From DASUPK01 sp963728875 (lineage in GTDB: Bacteria > Actinomycetota > Thermoleophilia > Solirubrobacterales > 70-9): DNA of 64,000 nucleotides. The stretch lies in contig CAVSLJ010000003.1 in assembly GCA_963728875.1 (NCBI GenBank), positions 310,001 through 374,000 on the forward strand, read 5' to 3'. Shown one piece after another: positions 8,334-19,140 of the stretch (its first letter is position 1; each line of letters opens with the position of its first letter). A model generated the notes under the pieces. It saw only the letters and a program-made list of their open reading frames with translations, did no database searches and had not been told where the DNA came from. Position numbers and translations under genes: made by a program.

Positions 8334-9176
8334 GTGATCCGGATGTCCATCCTCGCCGCGGCGGTCGCGGCGCTCGCGGGCGCTCCGGCGGACGCCCCGA
8401 AGTCGCCGAGCCCGTACCAGGCGGCCGTACACATCTCGGGAAAGATCGGGGTGCGCCCCTCCGCCGGCGCCAACGAGCGGCGCGCCCACCAGTACGTCGC
8501 GCGCCAGTTCCGGGCAGCCGGCCTCGAGGTGGGCATGAATCCGTTCCAGGTGCCCGGCCGCGGGCAATCCCGGAACGTGGTCGCGAAGCTCGACACGCCC
8601 GCCCAGTGCCTGGTCATCCTGATGGCGCATACCGACAACGTGCCGCCGGGGCTCGGAGCAATCGACAACGCCTCCGGGGTCGGGGTGCTCGTTGGGCTCG
8701 CACCGGAGCTCGCCGGCCTCGATCCGCCCTGCGACGTCTGGCTGGTCGCGACGGGCTCGGAGGAGCGGGACGTGACCGGCCTCTCCTACCACGCCGGAGC
8801 CGCCGCGCTGGTCAAGCAGGTGAAGGCGGAGGGACGCGCCGGCGACCTGCGCTTCGCGCTGGCCGTCGACGAGGTCGGATTCGGACGCCGCTTCTACCTG
8901 CGCTCGCCACATGCCTCCGCGAGGCCCGGCGTCGAGGAAGCGATCCTCGCCGCGGCGGGACGCGCCGGGGTACCGGTGCGGTGGGCGCGCGACTCCGGCA
9001 CCGGCAACTCGGACCACCGCGAGTTCGAGCTCGCCGGGCTTGCGGGCGCCAATCTCGAGGTCTGGAAAGGTGCCTTCCCCTGCCACCACATGCGCTGCGA
9101 CCGCCCGCGGCTGCTCGAGAAGCCCGCGCTGAACCGCGCGTTGCGAATCGCCGAGGAGGTCGTGAGGGGAAGCTAG
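8334..9176 (+). CDS. Secreted M28-family zinc aminopeptidase-like protein
   Basis: About 280 residues with a signal peptide (MIRMSILAAAVAALAGAPADA). The GTG at 8334 adds a positively charged n-region; an ATG at 8343 is the alternative. The M28 peptidase core shows metal ligands in order: LMAHTDNVPPGLGAIDNASG (His-x-Asp and the bridging Asp of AxDNASG), ATGSEERDVTGL (catalytic Glu-Glu pair), FALAVDEVGFG (Asp ligand) and GTGNSDHREFELAGLAG (final His region). These are the hallmarks of the M28 family, which removes N-terminal residues or amides outside the cytoplasm. Its stop overlaps that of the convergent cupin gene by CTAG. Confidence 0.87.
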   Translation: MIRMSILAAAVAALAGAPADAPKSPSPYQAAVHISGKIGVRPSAGANERRAHQYVARQFRAAGLEVGMNPFQVPGRGQSRNVVAKLDTPAQCLVILMAHTDNVPPGLGAIDNASGVGVLVGLAPELAGLDPPCDVWLVATGSEERDVTGLSYHAGAAALVKQVKAEGRAGDLRFALAVDEVGFGRRFYLRSPHASARPGVEEAILAAAGRAGVPVRWARDSGTGNSDHREFELAGLAGANLEVWKGAFPCHHMRCDRPRLLEKPALNRALRIAEEVVRGS

Positions 9177-9592
9177 TCGCCGGGGGTCAGCCGGAACTCA
9201 TCCGAGTACTCGGCGAAGAACTTCTCGCCGAGCTCCTGAGCGCTCCCCGGCCCGCTTCCATAGAGGCCCTCGAAGAACTCGGCGGTGCGAAGCGCCGGCC
9301 TGACCTCCCAGCGCATCCGGGTGGGCACGTCCGTTCCCATCTGGTGCGGCGTCGCCGGCGGCACGTCGAAGCTCTCGCCGGTCTCGTATGTCCGCTCCTC
9401 CCCGTCGACGATCGTGCGCATCCGGCCCTCCAGCACCTCGAAGCGCTCGGCCTGCGAAGGATGCAGGTGCATCGGAGGCATTCCGCCGTCGCCGCTGTAG
9501 GCGGCCTCCATCACCAGCTCGTCGGGCTCGATCCGCACGAGGCGGAGCGTCATGCCCCCGGGGGTCTCGATCTCCTGGCCGGCGTGTGCCAT
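9173..9592 (-). CDS. Cupin-domain protein
   Basis: A 139-residue single-domain cupin. Cupin motif 1 is recognisable in MPPMHLHPSQAERFEVLEGRM (two His and one Glu metal ligands) and motif 2 in GESFDVPPATPHQMGT (final His). A C-terminal helix region (FFEGLYGSGPGSAQELGEKF) extends past the barrel. Such proteins range from dioxygenases to sugar-binding or regulatory cupins; the metal-binding residues suggest a metalloprotein but not a reaction. The gene begins 21 bp beyond the secA stop, and a short copy of the dispersed repeat tail lies in that spacer. Confidence 0.85.
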   Translation of the reverse strand: MAHAGQEIETPGGMTLRLVRIEPDELVMEAAYSGDGGMPPMHLHPSQAERFEVLEGRMRTIVDGEERTYETGESFDVPPATPHQMGTDVPTRMRWEVRPALRTAEFFEGLYGSGPGSAQELGEKFFAEYSDEFRLTPGD

Positions 9593-9602
9593 CAGCTATT
9601 CA

Positions 9603-9613
9603 CGGCTTCGCCA

Positions 9614-9617
<4 letters not shown>
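9603..9617 (-). repeat. Fragment of the dispersed stop-codon repeat (15 bp tail)
   Basis: On the minus strand this reads CTGATGGCGAAGCCG, identical to the 3' end of the full repeat copy at 54053-54152. Its TGA is the stop codon of secA. Only the tail is present, so it may be a decayed copy or a chance match; the position at a stop codon favours the former. Confidence 0.5.
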
Positions 9618-12448
<2,831 letters not shown>

Positions 12449-12470
12449 TGGGGAGAGGTTAGCGACGGCC

Positions 12471-12567
12471 CTGCTTCGCCATCAGACCGCGGCCACGAGC
12501 GGTCGCCCGAATAAGTCGCTTCGGGCTTCGCCCTTCGCTCCTGAAGTGAGCGACCTGGTGGCCGCTA
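12471..12567 (-). repeat. Dispersed structured repeat, copy A (starts at hpf stop)
   Basis: Read on the minus strand, this 97-bp element begins with the TAG stop of hpf. It contains outer stem P1 (GCGGCCAC pairing with GTGGCCGC), hairpin P2 (TCGCTC / GAGCGA), hairpin P3 (GGGC-GAA-GCCC), the conserved block GCGACTTAT, and the tail CTGATGGCGAAGC. It fills most of the 116-bp gap to secA and is homologous to copies at 54053-54152 and 59735-59836. Confidence 0.85.
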
Positions 12568-12912
12568 GGCCGTCTCGCCGCGCAGCCTTTGCACCATCTT
12601 GCGCGTGCGCTGGCGCTTGCGGCGCTTCTCCCGGTGCCTCTTGACCTGGCGGCGGATGTCCTCGGCCATCTCGTGGATCGAGTGCAGCATGTCCGGCGAC
12701 GCCTCCCTGGCGCGCAGCGTCACGCCCTTCAGGTGCAGCGTCGCCTCGGCCACCTCGGAGTCGGAGATCCGCGGGTTCGCCTCCTCGGAGAGCTCCACCT
12801 CCAGCGTCGCCAGCTCGGAGACCTGCTTCCCGACCCGCGTGAACCGCTGGACCACCGCCTCGCGGAGATCGTCAGTCACCTCCACGTTCTTCCCCCGCAC
12901 CTCAATCCTCAT
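12565..12912 (-). CDS. hpf: Ribosome hibernation promoting factor, short form with basic tail
   Basis: Binds the small ribosomal subunit and silences ribosomes in stationary phase. The start at 12912 has a strong Shine-Dalgarno (GGAAGGAGG) 6 bases upstream; the open frame before it is not conserved. The 115-residue protein contains the S30AE/YfiA fold: MRIEVRGKNVEVTDDLREAV, LATLEVELSEEANPRISDSE, VAEATLHLKGVTLRAREASPDM and HSIHEMAEDIRRQVKRH. After residue 90 it ends in a strongly basic tail (EKRRKRQRTRKMVQRLRG). The long-form C-terminal dimerisation domain that most actinobacterial HPFs have is absent. The copy A repeat starts at its stop codon. Confidence 0.9.
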   Translation of the reverse strand: MRIEVRGKNVEVTDDLREAVVQRFTRVGKQVSELATLEVELSEEANPRISDSEVAEATLHLKGVTLRAREASPDMLHSIHEMAEDIRRQVKRHREKRRKRQRTRKMVQRLRGETA

Positions 12913-12987
12913 GGCGGCCTCCTTCCTCGAGTTTGGGCGGACACCCATGCTACGCCCGCGCCCTCGCCCCGGCAAGGGACCGAATGT

Positions 12988-13611
12988 CTAAAGCGTGCGC
13001 GCGAGGGTCACCGCAACGATCCTCCTGGAGCCGGCGTCCCGAAGCGCCCGCGCGCAGGCAGAGAGGGTGGCGCCCGTCGTCCAGACGTCGTCCACGAGCA
13101 GGGACTGCCTTGGGGTCGGCGCCGCGGCCGAGATCCGCGGCGGACTGGCGAGCCGGTCCAGCCTCCTCCTCCCCACCTGCCGGCGGTCGTGGCCGCGCCG
13201 CAGGCAGTCGACGTACGGCAACTCGGCGCGGGACGCGAGCGCGCGGGCGATCTCCTCGGCGGGATCGAAGCCCCGCCAACGCCACCGCCAACGGCCGGCC
13301 GGGACTGGGACCACCGCTCCGGCGCGCTCGTGTGACGGAAGGGTGCGCAGCATCGCGGCCGCGGCCACGCGCGCCAGCGACAACCGGCGCCCGTACTTGA
13401 GGCCGTGCACGAGCCGGCGGGCCGGGCCGTCGAACGGCGAGGCCGCGATCGCGAGGTCCACTCCCGGCGGTCCGGCCTCGATCACCCGCGGCGCCCCGGC
13501 GAGGTCGCCGTCGCAGGTGTCGCAGAGCACCGCATCCGAAGCGCACCGGTCGCCACACGCCGCGCACAGAGGTGGGGCGATCAGGGAGACGAGCTCGAGG
13601 GCCGATCTCAT
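12988..13611 (-). CDS. ComF-family phosphoribosyltransferase-like protein
   Basis: A 207-residue ComF-type protein. The N terminus has a zinc-finger-like cysteine cluster (CAACGDRCASDAVLCDTC, about residues 15-32) and the C terminus a type I phosphoribosyltransferase loop LLVDDVWTTGATLSACARAL. Between them are FDGPARRLVHGLKYGRR and GFDPAEEIARALA, typical of the family. Homologues are linked to DNA uptake in competent bacteria, but many carriers are not competent and the reaction is unknown. The start at 13611 places the zinc cluster at the usual distance; upstream in-frame codons are not conserved. Located 75 bp upstream of hpf on the same strand. Confidence 0.85.
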   Translation of the reverse strand: MRSALELVSLIAPPLCAACGDRCASDAVLCDTCDGDLAGAPRVIEAGPPGVDLAIAASPFDGPARRLVHGLKYGRRLSLARVAAAAMLRTLPSHERAGAVVPVPAGRWRWRWRGFDPAEEIARALASRAELPYVDCLRRGHDRRQVGRRRLDRLASPPRISAAAPTPRQSLLVDDVWTTGATLSACARALRDAGSRRIVAVTLARTL

Positions 13612-13710
13612 CCGCCCACCCTCCGCCGTCAGTAGTGACGAAGAGCGCGTGCTTTCCCAGGGAGTAGATTCAGCCCACGACACAGGGGGCTACGACCGAG
13701 GGAGCGAGCG

Positions 13711-14178
13711 ATGGGACGATTCGACATCAGCCCCGAGGTGGCGGAGGAATGGCGCGGGAAGTACCGGGCCTCCGTCGAGCCTCACGTGGACGGCGAGGTC
13801 CTGGCGGTCGGCGCCTTCCGCCCGACCGGCGCGGGGACCAAGATGGCGATCAGCAAGACGCAGGTCGGCGCTCTCGCCTACGGCGCCGCGCACCTGATGG
13901 GCAAGAAGAAGGCCGGCGGCCTGCCGGGCCAGTTCCTGCTCGCCGTGACCCCGGACAAGCTCTACGCCTTCAAGTACAAGTCCGGGCGCAACGGCGTCAC
14001 CGTCAAGGAGGAGGCTGCCGCCTGGGATCGAGCCGGTCTGAAGGTCGGGACCGATGACCGCCAGACGACGACCCGGGTGACGCTCGAGCTCGCCGACGGG
14101 CAGAAGGTGGTCTGCGACCAGGAGGGGCTCGGCGACAACCCGTGGGCGGACGACGTGATCCGCGAGCTGCAGCAATAG
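13711..14178 (+). CDS. Conserved-looking hypothetical protein (PH-like?)
   Basis: A 155-residue soluble protein I do not recognise. It starts with an acidic helix (ISPEVAEEWRGKYRAS), contains FLLAVTPDKLYAFKYKSGR, which resembles the strand pattern of bacterial PH-like domains, and LELADGQKVVCDQEG, and ends with a helix (NPWADDVIRELQQ). No signal peptide or membrane segment. Codon use matches neighbours, and the phase is strongly GC3-rich, which supports real coding. It is monocistronic, divergent from comF across 99 bp and convergent with the nucleotidyltransferase at 14365. Confidence 0.7.
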   Translation: MGRFDISPEVAEEWRGKYRASVEPHVDGEVLAVGAFRPTGAGTKMAISKTQVGALAYGAAHLMGKKKAGGLPGQFLLAVTPDKLYAFKYKSGRNGVTVKEEAAAWDRAGLKVGTDDRQTTTRVTLELADGQKVVCDQEGLGDNPWADDVIRELQQ

Positions 14179-14253
14179 CGAGTACGTAGTTCTCCGCGCG
14201 AGCCCACGGGATATCCACATCCATTTCTCGGCGATGCAGCCGATTCGAATTGC

Positions 14254-14352
14254 ATGAACACCGAACTGTCTGCAATTGCACGCCTCACGGGTACCGCTTG
14301 CTTCGCGATCACGCTCGCCGTGTTTGTCGTCGCGATCAGGCTCGTCATCTGA
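14254..14352 (+). CDS. Possible small membrane peptide (32 aa)
   Basis: An ATG-started frame inside the 186-bp gap between two convergent genes encodes 32 residues: a short polar N terminus (MNTELSAIARLTG), one hydrophobic segment of about 18 residues (CFAITLAVFVVAI) and RLVI at the end, with TGA at 14350. The stretch is visibly less GC-rich than its surroundings and has no clear ribosome binding site. It could be a single-span membrane peptide or chance. An AATTGCA/TGCAATT inverted repeat (14248-14254, 14271-14277) overlaps its start. Confidence 0.25.
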   Translation: MNTELSAIARLTGTACFAITLAVFVVAIRLVI

Positions 14353-14364
14353 CGCTGGATTGCC

Positions 14365-15408
14365 TCAGCCCAGAGGACGATCCTCCTCGATGCCATAGAG
14401 GCCGCCCACCACGAGCCCTCCGGCCGGGACGTCCGCGCCAGGCAGCACCACGCAATCCCGCAGCATCGCGCCCGCGCCCAGTCGGCATCGGTCGCCGACC
14501 ACGACGGGGCCGTGAAGGTCTGCACCGGTGCCCACGTGGCAACCCGACCCGATCAGGACCGGCGACTTCACCTTGACGCCGTCCAGGTCCGAGCCGCCGG
14601 CTGCGTAGACCCCCTCCTCGACCGCCGGCGCCGGCGGCTCGATGCCGACGGCGCCCGCGAGCGCGTCGAGGTTACCCTGGACGAACTCCCCGACCGAGCC
14701 GATGTCGTTCCAATAGGCGCCGATCTCGTGTGAGTAGAACGGGATGTCTCCGTCGAGCAGCGCGGGAAAGACGTCCATCGCCCAGTCGACGAAGCCCGGC
14801 GGCTGGTCGTCGTCCCCCGCGGGGCTCTTGAAATCCGGCGGCGGGAAGTGGTCGAAGATCTCCCGCTTGAACATGTAGATGCCGCAGTTGGCCAGGTCCG
14901 AGAGAGCCTCGGAGGGCTCGGGCTTCTCCTGGAAGCCCTGGATCCGGCCGTCCTCCCCGGTGATCGCCACCCCGAACTGGGTCGTGTCGTCGACCCGCTT
15001 GGTGGCGATGGTGAGGATGGCGCCGCGCTCGACGTTGGCCTCGTGGGCCTCCCGCATCGCGGTCAGGTCGATGTTCGTCAGCGCGTCCCCCGAGATGATC
15101 AGGAAGGAATCCGTCTCGCCGAGGAAGTCGCGGACCTTGCCCACCCCGCCGGCGGTGCCGAGCGGCTCGGGCTCCTCGCTGTAGGAGATCCGCAGGCCAT
15201 AGGCCGACCCGTCGCCGAGCACCTCGCGGATCTGCTCCGGAAGGTAGGAGAGGTTGGTGATCACGTCCTCGAAGCCGTGCTCGGCCAGCAGGTCGGCGAT
15301 CCAGGCGACGATCGGCCTGTTCAACACCGGTGCGACGGGCTTCGGCATCACGTGGGTGAGCGGCCGCAGCCGCGTGCCGAGCCCCGCCGCCAGGATCATC
15401 GCCCTCAT
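14365..15408 (-). CDS. Sugar-nucleotide pyrophosphorylase (NDP-sugar synthase type)
   Basis: A 347-residue nucleotidyltransferase with a C-terminal left-handed beta-helix. The N-terminal signature MILAAGLGTRLRPLTHVMPK carries the activating GxGxRxxPLT and the catalytic Lys; EPLGTAGGVGKVRDFLG and ISGDALTNID (metal-binding Asp) follow. From about residue 265 hexapeptide-like turns appear (VKSPVLIGSGCHVGTGADL, VVVGDRCRLGAGAML). The layout fits GDP-mannose or glucose/mannose-1-phosphate uridylyl/guanylyltransferases; the sugar and nucleotide cannot be decided from sequence. It starts 15 bp after the PQQ-dehydrogenase gene end and is related to the enzyme at 20703, though not a recent duplicate. 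Confidence 0.88.
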   Translation of the reverse strand: MRAMILAAGLGTRLRPLTHVMPKPVAPVLNRPIVAWIADLLAEHGFEDVITNLSYLPEQIREVLGDGSAYGLRISYSEEPEPLGTAGGVGKVRDFLGETDSFLIISGDALTNIDLTAMREAHEANVERGAILTIATKRVDDTTQFGVAITGEDGRIQGFQEKPEPSEALSDLANCGIYMFKREIFDHFPPPDFKSPAGDDDQPPGFVDWAMDVFPALLDGDIPFYSHEIGAYWNDIGSVGEFVQGNLDALAGAVGIEPPAPAVEEGVYAAGGSDLDGVKVKSPVLIGSGCHVGTGADLHGPVVVGDRCRLGAGAMLRDCVVLPGADVPAGGLVVGGLYGIEEDRPLG

Positions 15409-15423
15409 GACGGCGACAGGTTC

Positions 15424-16737
15424 TCAGACCGCGGCCGGAGTTGTCTGTTTCTTCCCCTTGTGCTTCTTCTTGTGGCGCTTGCACTTCTTGTGCTTCTTGT
15501 GCTTCTTCTTCGAGCTCACTGCGTGCTTCTTGTGCTTTTTCTTGTGGCGCTTGCAGTTCTTGGCCGCGGTCGCCACGCAGCCGGGAGAGGTGGCCGGCGG
15601 ATTCGAGCCGATGATCCTGTCGACCACGTCCGAGCCCATCACGTAGAGGTTGCAGCTGGAATCCTCCCCGAACGAGTTGGGGCTGTCGGGAGTGGAAATA
15701 CCCTCCGATCGATCGCTGCTCGCTAGCGGAAGGCCGAGCTGGGTGGAGCGCAGCTCCGGGTGACAGAGGTCCGTATAGAGGAGGCGGCCAGCGAGCTCCG
15801 GGATCTGGTTGCCCCGGTAGACATACCCGCCGATGATCGCATTGCACGGAGCGCTGTGCGGATAGTCGAGGACGGGTGGCGTGAAACCCCCGCACGTCCC
15901 GGAGAACCCCTCGCAGTTGGGCCAGCCGTAGTTGGTGCCGCGGCCGCGACCGGACGACGTCGGTGAGAAGTCCACCTCCTCGCGAGCGTCGGCACCGACA
16001 TCCCCGACGATCAGATCACCGGTCAGGTGGTCGAAGGAGAACCGGAAAGGATTTCGCAGTCCGAGAGACCAGATTTCAGGAGTTGCGCCGCTTACACCGA
16101 CGTACGGATTCGTCGGGGGCACACCGTGCACACCGGGTCCGCCGCCGTGCGGATCGATTCGCAGGATCTTGCCGAGCGCGTTGCCCAATGTCTGCGCGTT
16201 CGCGCCATTGCCGGCCTCGCCCACGGAGATATAGAGCAGGCCATCCTTGCCGAATTGAAGCTGGCCGCCGTTGTGGTTGCTCGCGCTGCTGTGACCGATC
16301 GTCATCACGGGACGCCGCGTTGCCGCGTTGGCGACGTTCGGATCGGAGCTGATGTGGAATTCGTCGATGTGGACGTCGCCGAGCGAGCCGCCGGAGTGGG
16401 TCCCGTCGCCGGTATAGAAAACGTAGAAGAGGCCGTTGCTCACGTAGTTGGGGTCGAACGCCATCGACAACAGGCCGCGCTCCCCGTCCGTCGTCGTCAG
16501 GCCACTGATGTCCAGGAACTGGGTCCTGGTGCCGTCGTGAAGCGCCTGGATCGTCCCGCCACGCTCAACGACAAACAGCCTGGGGTCACCTGGCGGCGAC
16601 GTGGCGAAGACCGGGGCGCTGAACGTCCCGACCGGCTGCAGGCCGACCGCTTCCGCGCGCACCGCGGTCGACAGAGCGGCGATCAGGCATCCCGCGATCA
16701 GGGCGATCCGCATCCTCACTCGCATCCCGCCGAACAT
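15424..16737 (-). CDS. Secreted PQQ-type sugar/sorbosone dehydrogenase with Lys/His-rich tail
   Basis: A 437-residue exported six-bladed propeller of the soluble quinoprotein glucose/sorbosone dehydrogenase family. The start at 16737 follows a strong GGGAGGGAG site; the signal peptide is MFGGMRVRMRIALIAGCLIA followed by a small-residue cleavage region. Family blocks are LLSMAFDPNY, FYVFYTGDG, SASNHNGGQLQFGKDGLLY, GLRNPFRFSFDHLTGDLIVG and GTNYGWPNCEG. The last roughly 46 residues are not part of the fold: a tail made almost only of Lys, His, Arg and Cys with repeats such as KKHKKHKKCKRHKKK. The tail is encoded by near-perfect direct repeats at 15450-15570. Cofactor use and substrate are inferred from family only. 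Confidence 0.85.
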   Translation of the reverse strand: MFGGMRVRMRIALIAGCLIAALSTAVRAEAVGLQPVGTFSAPVFATSPPGDPRLFVVERGGTIQALHDGTRTQFLDISGLTTTDGERGLLSMAFDPNYVSNGLFYVFYTGDGTHSGGSLGDVHIDEFHISSDPNVANAATRRPVMTIGHSSASNHNGGQLQFGKDGLLYISVGEAGNGANAQTLGNALGKILRIDPHGGGPGVHGVPPTNPYVGVSGATPEIWSLGLRNPFRFSFDHLTGDLIVGDVGADAREEVDFSPTSSGRGRGTNYGWPNCEGFSGTCGGFTPPVLDYPHSAPCNAIIGGYVYRGNQIPELAGRLLYTDLCHPELRSTQLGLPLASSDRSEGISTPDSPNSFGEDSSCNLYVMGSDVVDRIIGSNPPATSPGCVATAAKNCKRHKKKHKKHAVSSKKKHKKHKKCKRHKKKHKGKKQTTPAAV

Positions 16738-16776
16738 CTTGCTCCCTCCCCGCGCCTCCGGCGCGGTCATGGCGAC

Positions 16777-18258
16777 CTAGTAGCGGTAGTGGTCGCTCTT
16801 GTACGGGCCGTCGACCCGCACCCCGATGTACGCGGCCTGATCGGTCGTGAGCTCGGTCAGCTCCACGCCCAGCGCCTCGAGGTGGAGGCGGGCGACCTTC
16901 TCGTCCAGATGCTTGGGCAGCACGTGGACCTCCTTGCCGTACGCCTCGGCCTTGCCGAACAGCTCGATCTGGGCGATCACCTGGTTGGTGAACGAGTTCG
17001 ACATCACGAAGCTCGGGTGACCGGTCGCGTTGCCGAGATTCAGCAGGCGCCCCTCCGAGAGGACGATGATCGAGTGGCCGTCCGGGAAGCGCCACTCGTC
17101 CACCTGTGGCTTGATGTTGATCCGCTCGATGCCGTCGAACCCCTCGAGGGCGGCCATCTGGATCTCGTCATCGAAGTGTCCGATGTTGCCGACGATCGCC
17201 TGGTGCTTCATCGCAGCCATGTGGTCGACGGTGATCACGTCCCTGTTGCCCGTCGCGGTGACGAAGACGTCGGCCTCGGGCAGCACGCTCTCGAGCGTGC
17301 GGACCTCGTAGCCCTGCATGGCGGCCTGGAGCGCGCAGATCGGGTCGATCTCGGTGACGATCACCCGGGCGCCCTGCCCGCGCAGCGACTCGGCGCAGCC
17401 CTTGCCGACGTCGCCGAAGCCGCAGATCACGGCGGTCTTGCCGCCGATCATCACGTCGGTGGCGCGGTTGATGCCGTCGATCAGGGAGTGGCGGCAGCCG
17501 TAGATGTTGTCGAACTTCGACTTGGTGACCGAGTCGTTGACGTTGATCGCCGGGAAGAGAAGCGTGCCGTTGGCCTGGCGCTCGTAGAGGCGGACCACGC
17601 CCGTGGTCGTCTCCTCGGTGACGCCCTTGATCCCCTCGGCCATCTGGGTGAAGCGCTGCGGTTCATCGGCGAGGCTCTTCCGCAGGAGCGCGAGGATCAC
17701 CCGCTCCTCCTCGGAGCCCGCGGTCTCGTCGCCCGGCACCGCGCCGGCGGCCTCGCACTCGACGCCTTTGTGGACGAGGAGCGTCGCGTCGCCACCGTCG
17801 TCCAGCAGCATGTTGCAGCCGGTCTCGCCATTCGGGCCGGGCTCCGGCCAGAGCAACGCCTGGAGGGCGCAGTCCCAGTACTCCTCGAGTGTCTCGCCCT
17901 TCCAGGCGAAGACGGCAATCCCCTTCGGGTCGTCCGGGGTGCCGTCGGGTCCGACGGCGACCGCTGCGGCGGCGTGGTCCTGGGTCGAGAAGATGTTGCA
18001 GCTCGCCCAGCGGACCTCGGCGCCCAGCGCGACCAGCGTCTCGATCAGCACGGCGGTCTGGATCGTCATGTGCAGCGATCCGGTGACCCGCGCGCCCTTC
18101 AGCGGCTTGGACTCGCCGAACTCCTCGCGAATCGCCATCAGGCCGGGCATCTCGTGCTCGGCGAGCCGGATCTCCTTGCGGCCGAACTCGGCCAGGGAGA
18201 GATCGGCCACTCTGAAATCGAGGCCTGTGGTGGTCGGGGAGCTGGTGGCGGTGCTCAT
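16777..18258 (-). CDS. ahcY: Adenosylhomocysteinase
   Basis: Hydrolyses S-adenosylhomocysteine to adenosine and homocysteine, keeping methyltransferases free of product inhibition. The 493-residue protein has the substrate-domain block GSLHMTIQTAVLIETLVALG and VRWASCNIFSTQDHAAAA, then the Rossmann NAD domain VICGFGDVGKGCAESLRGQG, and FVTATGNRDVITVDHMAAMK. It closes with the conserved C-terminal YKSDHYRY, whose Lys and Tyr reach into the NAD site of the partner subunit. The upstream space to arfB is only 58 bp, too small for a SAH riboswitch; none is visible. Confidence 0.97.
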   Translation of the reverse strand: MSTATSSPTTTGLDFRVADLSLAEFGRKEIRLAEHEMPGLMAIREEFGESKPLKGARVTGSLHMTIQTAVLIETLVALGAEVRWASCNIFSTQDHAAAAVAVGPDGTPDDPKGIAVFAWKGETLEEYWDCALQALLWPEPGPNGETGCNMLLDDGGDATLLVHKGVECEAAGAVPGDETAGSEEERVILALLRKSLADEPQRFTQMAEGIKGVTEETTTGVVRLYERQANGTLLFPAINVNDSVTKSKFDNIYGCRHSLIDGINRATDVMIGGKTAVICGFGDVGKGCAESLRGQGARVIVTEIDPICALQAAMQGYEVRTLESVLPEADVFVTATGNRDVITVDHMAAMKHQAIVGNIGHFDDEIQMAALEGFDGIERINIKPQVDEWRFPDGHSIIVLSEGRLLNLGNATGHPSFVMSNSFTNQVIAQIELFGKAEAYGKEVHVLPKHLDEKVARLHLEALGVELTELTTDQAAYIGVRVDGPYKSDHYRY

Positions 18259-18316
18259 GCGGTCGTTGGTCTCCTGAGTCGAGGTTTGACGAGGGCCGAG
18301 GTTACGTTATGCGGCG

Positions 18317-18727
18317 ATGGAGGACGGCATGCGAGTCGCAGAGGCTACGGTCATTCCGCTCGAGGAGATTGAACTGCGCGCGAGCCGCTCCTCCGGGCCC
18401 GGGGGCCAGCACGCGAACGTGACCGCATCGCGGATCGAGGCCGTCTTCGACGTCGAGGCCTCACGGACCCTCAGCGAGCAACAGAAGGCTCTGTTGCGGG
18501 GAAAGCTCGGTGACCAGGTCACCGCGGTCGCCCAGGACGCTCGCAGCCAGGCGCGAAATCGCGAGCTGGCTCTCGAGCGCCTCCGGGAGAAGATCGCCGC
18601 GGGCCTCAGGCGGCCGAAGCCACGCCGCCCGACGAAGCCCTCGCGCGCCGCCCGCGAGCGGCGCTTGCAGCAGAAGCGCCAGCGATCGGAACGCAAGGCA
18701 CAGCGCAGGCCGCCGCGCGAGGACTAG
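18317..18727 (+). CDS. arfB: Alternative ribosome-rescue factor ArfB-like (GGQ peptidyl-tRNA hydrolase)
   Basis: A 136-residue codon-independent release factor homologue that would free ribosomes stalled at mRNA ends. The catalytic core SRSSGPGGQHANVTASRIEA contains GGQ; the decoding domains of RF1/RF2 are absent. After residue about 95 comes a long basic tail (RRPKPRRPTKPSRAARERR... RKAQRR), which in ArfB inserts in the empty mRNA channel. Length and layout fit the family. It diverges from ahcY and converges on the membrane protein at 18724 with a CTAG stop overlap. Confidence 0.9.
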   Translation: MEDGMRVAEATVIPLEEIELRASRSSGPGGQHANVTASRIEAVFDVEASRTLSEQQKALLRGKLGDQVTAVAQDARSQARNRELALERLREKIAAGLRRPKPRRPTKPSRAARERRLQQKRQRSERKAQRRPPRED

Positions 18728-19140
18728 GAGCGGGACCGCAGCCAGAGCGCGGCGGCGAAGTAGGCGATCGTCCCGCCGGCAAACAGCTCGCTGTAGGGGC
18801 TGCCGTCGTTTCCGTTCGCCAGCTCGACCACCCAGCCGCCGATCAAGCCCAGGACCACGATCGTGCCGGCGAATGCCATCGCCCGCTTGTTGATCATCGC
18901 CCAGCGCTCGTCGCGGCGAGGAGCGGCTATCCCGCCGATCGTCTCGTTGCCGGCGCCGAAGTAGAAGAGCGCCGAGAACGCCGCGAACAGGCCGAGATTG
19001 ACCAGCGCCACCGTGAGATTGCCGCCGATCGCGATCGCAGCCGAGACAACGATCCCCAGCGACAGGCTCCAAAGCGGCAGCCAGCGGCCGCGGAAGGGGG
19101 AATGCCTCGTGTTCTTTGACTCAGGAATTGCCATCTCCAT
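18724..19140 (-). CDS. Four-span membrane protein, partner of HTH regulator
   Basis: A 138-residue protein with four predicted membrane segments: about residues 21-41 (PLWSLSLGIVVSAAIAIGG), 43-63, 88-106 (AFAGTIVVLGLIGGWVV) and 119-134. The central loop RRDERWAMINKRA recalls DUF2178-type proteins, which are often found beside small XRE regulators. A strong GAGGAGG site precedes the ATG at 19140. Its start overlaps the end of the regulator gene by 20 bp, so both are surely one operon under the palindrome at 19326. Function unknown; a regulator-membrane protein pair may sense envelope state. Confidence 0.78.
   Translation of the reverse strand: MEMAIPESKNTRHSPFRGRWLPLWSLSLGIVVSAAIAIGGNLTVALVNLGLFAAFSALFYFGAGNETIGGIAAPRRDERWAMINKRAMAFAGTIVVLGLIGGWVVELANGNDGSPYSELFAGGTIAYFAAALWLRSRS

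Noticed and set aside
15450..15570. Short direct repeats resembling a repeat array
   Set aside because: The units encode the Lys/His-rich tail of the PQQ-type dehydrogenase and have no unique spacers, so this is neither CRISPR nor a non-coding array.
18259..18316. Possible SAH riboswitch upstream of ahcY
   Set aside because: Only 58 bases separate ahcY from the divergent arfB gene and no matching structure is visible.
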